DNA of 64,000 nucleotides, from the NCBI GenBank assembly GCA_031317595.1, contig JANCMB010000001.1:186001-250000 (forward strand). Reading direction: 5' to 3'. The notes below the pieces were generated by a model, which saw only the letters and a program-made list of their open reading frames with translations, ran no database searches and was not told the origin of the DNA. Shown piece after piece: positions 61,691 through 64,000 of this stretch; position 1 is the stretch's first letter; each line of letters begins with the position of its first letter. The DNA is from Glutamicibacter sp. PS (GTDB lineage Bacteria; Actinomycetota; Actinomycetes; Actinomycetales; Micrococcaceae). Position numbers and translations under genes: made by a program.

Positions 61691-62137
61691 TTAGCGTGCG
61701 GCGGGCCTGGGGACGGTGCGTGAACGACCGCGGAACTCCGCGACCGTTTCGCTGCTGCCATCCTCGGTGCTCTGTGTGACCGTAATGTCATAGACTCCGC
61801 TACGGCCCATTTGGGAGACGCGGCGGGCGGTGGCAGTCAACAGGCGTCCGGGAATCCCGGGGCGCAGAAAATTGATATCGGCTCCGGAGGCCACCGTGAT
61901 TGTGTCATCGGAGCCCTCGGGGTGGTTGCAACTGAGGGCAAAGGCCGTATCGGCTAAAGCGAAGATCATTCCGCCGTGGGCGATGCCAAAACCATTGAGC
62001 ATTTCGCGGCGTAGGGTCATGGTGATGACCGCGTGGCCGTCGGCAACTTCTTGGACTTCGATGCCCATCCATTGCGTGGCGTAGTCATTGGCCAAAATGG
62101 CGTGCTGCGTGGCGGGCTGAGCCGGTGCCTCGCTCAT
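61691..62137 (-). CDS. paaI: Hydroxyphenylacetyl-CoA thioesterase PaaI
   Basis: PaaI hydrolyses blocked CoA esters formed in phenylacetate degradation and frees CoA. The 148-residue hotdog protein has GFGIAHGGMIFALADTAFAL, with the HGG motif and catalytic Asp on the helix. ATG 62137 has GGAGG at 7-nt spacing and is preferred over TTG 62143. It starts the paaI-paaK-TetR operon. Confidence 0.92.
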   Translation of the reverse strand: MSEAPAQPATQHAILANDYATQWMGIEVQEVADGHAVITMTLRREMLNGFGIAHGGMIFALADTAFALSCNHPEGSDDTITVASGADINFLRPGIPGRLLTATARRVSQMGRSGVYDITVTQSTEDGSSETVAEFRGRSRTVPRPAAR

Positions 62138-62161
62138 GGGCAAACCTCCGTGGAATTATTT

Positions 62162-62183
62162 ACCGAACGATCATTAGGTAATA
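62162..62183. promoter_or_regulatory. Candidate PaaR-like operator upstream of paaI
   Basis: A palindrome centred on GATC reads ACCGAAC before and ATTAGGT after the centre, with matched positions ACC.AA and TT.GGT. It agrees less well with the 22-bp pattern (six of 16 positions differ) but shares the GAACGAT core with the other two paa sites. It lies 25 bp before paaI. Confidence 0.5.
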
Positions 62184-62226
62184 ACAAAAGTGTGATCCAC
62201 GTCAAGGTGCTTTGTCTAGTAGGTGA

Positions 62227-63276
62227 CTAGCTTCGCGGGCCGCGCGGTAACCCCGCGCTCGCCTGAATGCGTGCCCCAAGCTCACGAATGAAGGGTTCTT
62301 TGAAGCGGTTATATTCCATGACTTCACCCTCATCCCCGCGCAGCAGAGCTAAACGTTCGGCAGCCTTCCGCTTAGTGGCGGCATAGGCCTCGCATTCGGG
62401 ATGGTGGGTGCGTAGATAGTCGCGAAAGAGCAACATGCGCAGCGGTTCGGTGCTCCCCAGCGAAAAAACATGGATGTTGGCCACGGGCGCGTACTCTTGC
62501 GGCCTTGGGCGGAACATCCGATGGGCATACCAGCCGGGTTCGCGGTGCCAGAACAACAATCCCGCATCTTGCAAGGAGGGAACGTAACGTTCTTCGGCGT
62601 CGCTATCGGCTACCAGCAAGACAACATCGATCACGTTCTTCGCCGGCAAGCCGGACACGGCGGTGGAACCCACATGTTCAATGGCCAAGGCGCTGTCTCC
62701 CAGCGCACGCTCAATCAGCGCCCGCAACCGGGCGAAGTCTTCTGGCCACCGCTCCTGCGGTGGATGAATCTCTACTATGCCAGGCTGGGCAAAGCCTTCG
62801 ACCAGCTCGAAGCCACTGGGACCCTTCGGCTGAGTTGCCAGTAACTCTTGGCACGGCAATAGGCAGAGGAAGCGTGGGGTCTGTGGCCACCGCGGATCGG
62901 TCGCGGTAGGCACGCAAATAAACCCACGGCGCCGATAGAACTCGAGTGCATCGTCGTCGGTGCGCGCGATAACGTGTGCGCCGCAAGCCTGTTGAACCGC
63001 GCGCACGAGTTCTGTGCCCAGCCCGCGATGTGGGGTCAGAACCGCGAGATACTCGATTTCCACGGCCTCATCGTGCACCCGATGCCAAAAGGCCGTACCG
63101 ATCAGCGCGCCACCCTGGTCAAAGGCCCCGAAGGCCTCGAGGGTGGCGCACCGATCGAGCAACGCCTGCAGGGCCGCCGGAGTTGGCGGATCGGCCGCAC
63201 GCCTGAGTAATTCATGTAATGCCGAATCGTCGCGCCAGCGCACGAAATCCATTGCACGAATAGTGGTCTCGGGCAT
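62227..63276 (-). CDS. GNAT acetyltransferase-GrpB/UPF0157 fusion protein
   Basis: The 349-residue protein has two parts. Residues 1-150 are a GNAT domain (IEYLAVLTPHRGLGTELVRAV, then ALEFYRRRGFICV). Residues 165-335 are a GrpB/UPF0157 nucleotidyltransferase-like domain (AIEHVGSTAVSGLPAKNVIDVVL, a KanNT-like fold signature with GS and D-x-V). In other actinobacteria GrpB is fused to CoaE or found alone. The combined function is unknown. Confidence 0.85.
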   Translation of the reverse strand: MPETTIRAMDFVRWRDDSALHELLRRAADPPTPAALQALLDRCATLEAFGAFDQGGALIGTAFWHRVHDEAVEIEYLAVLTPHRGLGTELVRAVQQACGAHVIARTDDDALEFYRRRGFICVPTATDPRWPQTPRFLCLLPCQELLATQPKGPSGFELVEGFAQPGIVEIHPPQERWPEDFARLRALIERALGDSALAIEHVGSTAVSGLPAKNVIDVVLLVADSDAEERYVPSLQDAGLLFWHREPGWYAHRMFRPRPQEYAPVANIHVFSLGSTEPLRMLLFRDYLRTHHPECEAYAATKRKAAERLALLRGDEGEVMEYNRFKEPFIRELGARIQASAGLPRGPRS

Positions 63277-63290
63277 AGCAGGTGGGTTCC

Positions 63291-64000
63291 CTAGTGCTCG
63301 GCGCCGGGATTCAGACCCAACGCGTCAAGGGCAAAGGCATAGTCCCAGGCCCGCGTCTTCCAACCTTCATATCGTCCGGAAGCACCTCCGTGGCCCCCGT
63401 CCATTTCGGTCTTCAAGACGATCGGGGCGTCGCCGGTCGTGACCTCGCGCAACTTGGCCACCCACTTCGCTGGCTCGACGTAGAGCACGCGCGTGTCATG
63501 TAGCGAGGTGACCGCGGCAATCCGTGGATAGGGCACTGCCGCGATATTTTCATAGGGCGAGTAGGACTTCATGTAGCGATACACCTCTTCATCGGTGATC
63601 GGGTTACCCCACTCCTCCCATTCCAAGGCCGAAAGCGGCAGCTCGGGGTCCAGGATGGTGTTCAGTGCATCGACGAAAGGCACTTGCGCGATCACTGCGG
63701 TATAGAGGGAGGGGGCCAGGTTGCAGATCGCGCCCATCAGTAGCCCACCGGCCGAACCGCCTAGGGCGACGATCCGCTGCGGATCGGCCCATCCGGTGCC
63801 AATAAGGTGCTCGGTGGCTGCAATGAAGTCGGTGAAGGTGTTCTTCTTGGCTAGCTTTTTACCCTCGAGGTACCAATTGCGGCCGAGCTCGCCACCACCG
63901 CGGATATGCGCAATGACGAAGACCACGCCGCGGTCGAGCAGGCTTAGCCGTGGAATGCCGAAGCCCGGGTCCATGGATACTTCGTAGGAGCCATAGCCAT
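63291..64000 (-). CDS. Oligopeptidase B-like S9 family peptidase, C-terminal part (runs off the window)
   Basis: This is the catalytic end of a prolyl oligopeptidase-family peptidase that probably cuts after basic residues. The fragment (about 235 residues) opens with GYGSYEVSMDPGFG and has HIRGGGELGRNWY. The catalytic Ser lies in ALGGSAGGLLMG, Asp in SLHDTRVLYVEP and His in DGGHGGASGRYE. The N-terminal propeller lies beyond the window edge at 64000, so the start is not seen. Confidence 0.93.
   Translation of the reverse strand, partial: GYGSYEVSMDPGFGIPRLSLLDRGVVFVIAHIRGGGELGRNWYLEGKKLAKKNTFTDFIAATEHLIGTGWADPQRIVALGGSAGGLLMGAICNLAPSLYTAVIAQVPFVDALNTILDPELPLSALEWEEWGNPITDEEVYRYMKSYSPYENIAAVPYPRIAAVTSLHDTRVLYVEPAKWVAKLREVTTGDAPIVLKTEMDGGHGGASGRYEGWKTRAWDYAFALDALGLNPGAEH

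Overview
The window is chromosomal DNA from a high-GC Gram-positive bacterium of the Actinomycetota. The best guess is the Micrococcaceae (Arthrobacter/Glutamicibacter-like). Three things point there: frequent GTG and TTG starts, families typical of actinobacteria (Crp/GlxR, MarP, BldC-like HTH, bS22, DUF4229, DUF4244, Ssd-like TadZ), and gene order. Much of the first 40 kb resembles two Mycobacterium tuberculosis neighbourhoods, as recalled from memory: Rv3646c-Rv3682 (topA, helicase, tad genes, acs, marP, nudix, nth, crp, ridA, ponA2) and Rv0496-Rv0548c (ppx, sugar isomerase, proC, BldC-like HTH, bS22, serB1-like HAD, glutaredoxin, then ccdA/resB/ccsA, menA, menE, menB). The window is almost fully coding. 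I see no tRNA, rRNA, IS element, prophage or CRISPR array.

Layout. 0-13 kb: class A PBP, a small DUF4177 protein, RidA, NUDIX, Crp with divergent MarP, AroQ, a RibD/DHFR-like reductase, acetyl-CoA synthetase, endonuclease III, CoA-type NUDIX, and a family A polymerase-like protein. 13-18 kb: a compact tad pilus/secretion locus (Ssd/TadZ, TadA, TadB, TadC, Flp-like pilin, TadE, TadG-like). 18-31 kb: MrfA-like helicase, two GNATs, TrhO, a methyltransferase, an ArsR-like regulator, TopA, Ppx, a TIM-barrel isomerase, ProC and an unknown small protein. 31-40 kb: Trk potassium uptake, AcuC-type deacetylase, ArsR regulator, glutamate dehydrogenase, BldC-like HTH, bS22, HAD phosphatase, glutaredoxin, Rex and a membrane protein. 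40-45 kb: histidine phosphatase plus the cytochrome c maturation operon (TlpA/ResA, CcdA, ResB, CcsB). 45-49 kb: two small membrane proteins and menaquinone genes menA, menE, menB. 49-62 kb: a dispersed phenylacetate (paa) catabolism cluster: thiolase, hydratase and dehydrogenase; PaaZ; then PaaI-PaaK with a TetR (PaaR-like) regulator. Several genes are embedded in it: a RIO1-type kinase with a divergent tyrosine phosphatase, a hotdog thioesterase, a secreted alpha-amylase with a starch-binding domain, and a PnuC-like transporter. 62-64 kb: a GNAT-GrpB fusion and the 3' end of an oligopeptidase B gene that runs off the window.

How the genes fit together. CcdA, ResB, CcsB and TlpA assemble c-type cytochromes. 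MenABE makes the quinone and Rex senses NADH/NAD+, so 38-49 kb is largely respiratory. Acs and the paa genes feed acetyl-CoA into central metabolism. Candidate Crp/GlxR operators sit upstream of crp/marP, acs and the amylase gene. Three related palindromes lie upstream of the three paa transcription units, which suggests one TetR regulon. Two LacI-type operators 119 bp apart precede the amylase gene.

The items most worth a second look are the RIO kinase/tyrosine phosphatase pair with its overlapping short ORF, the three-site paa operator set, the paired amylase operators, and the absence of heme biosynthesis genes between rex and the cytochrome c genes.
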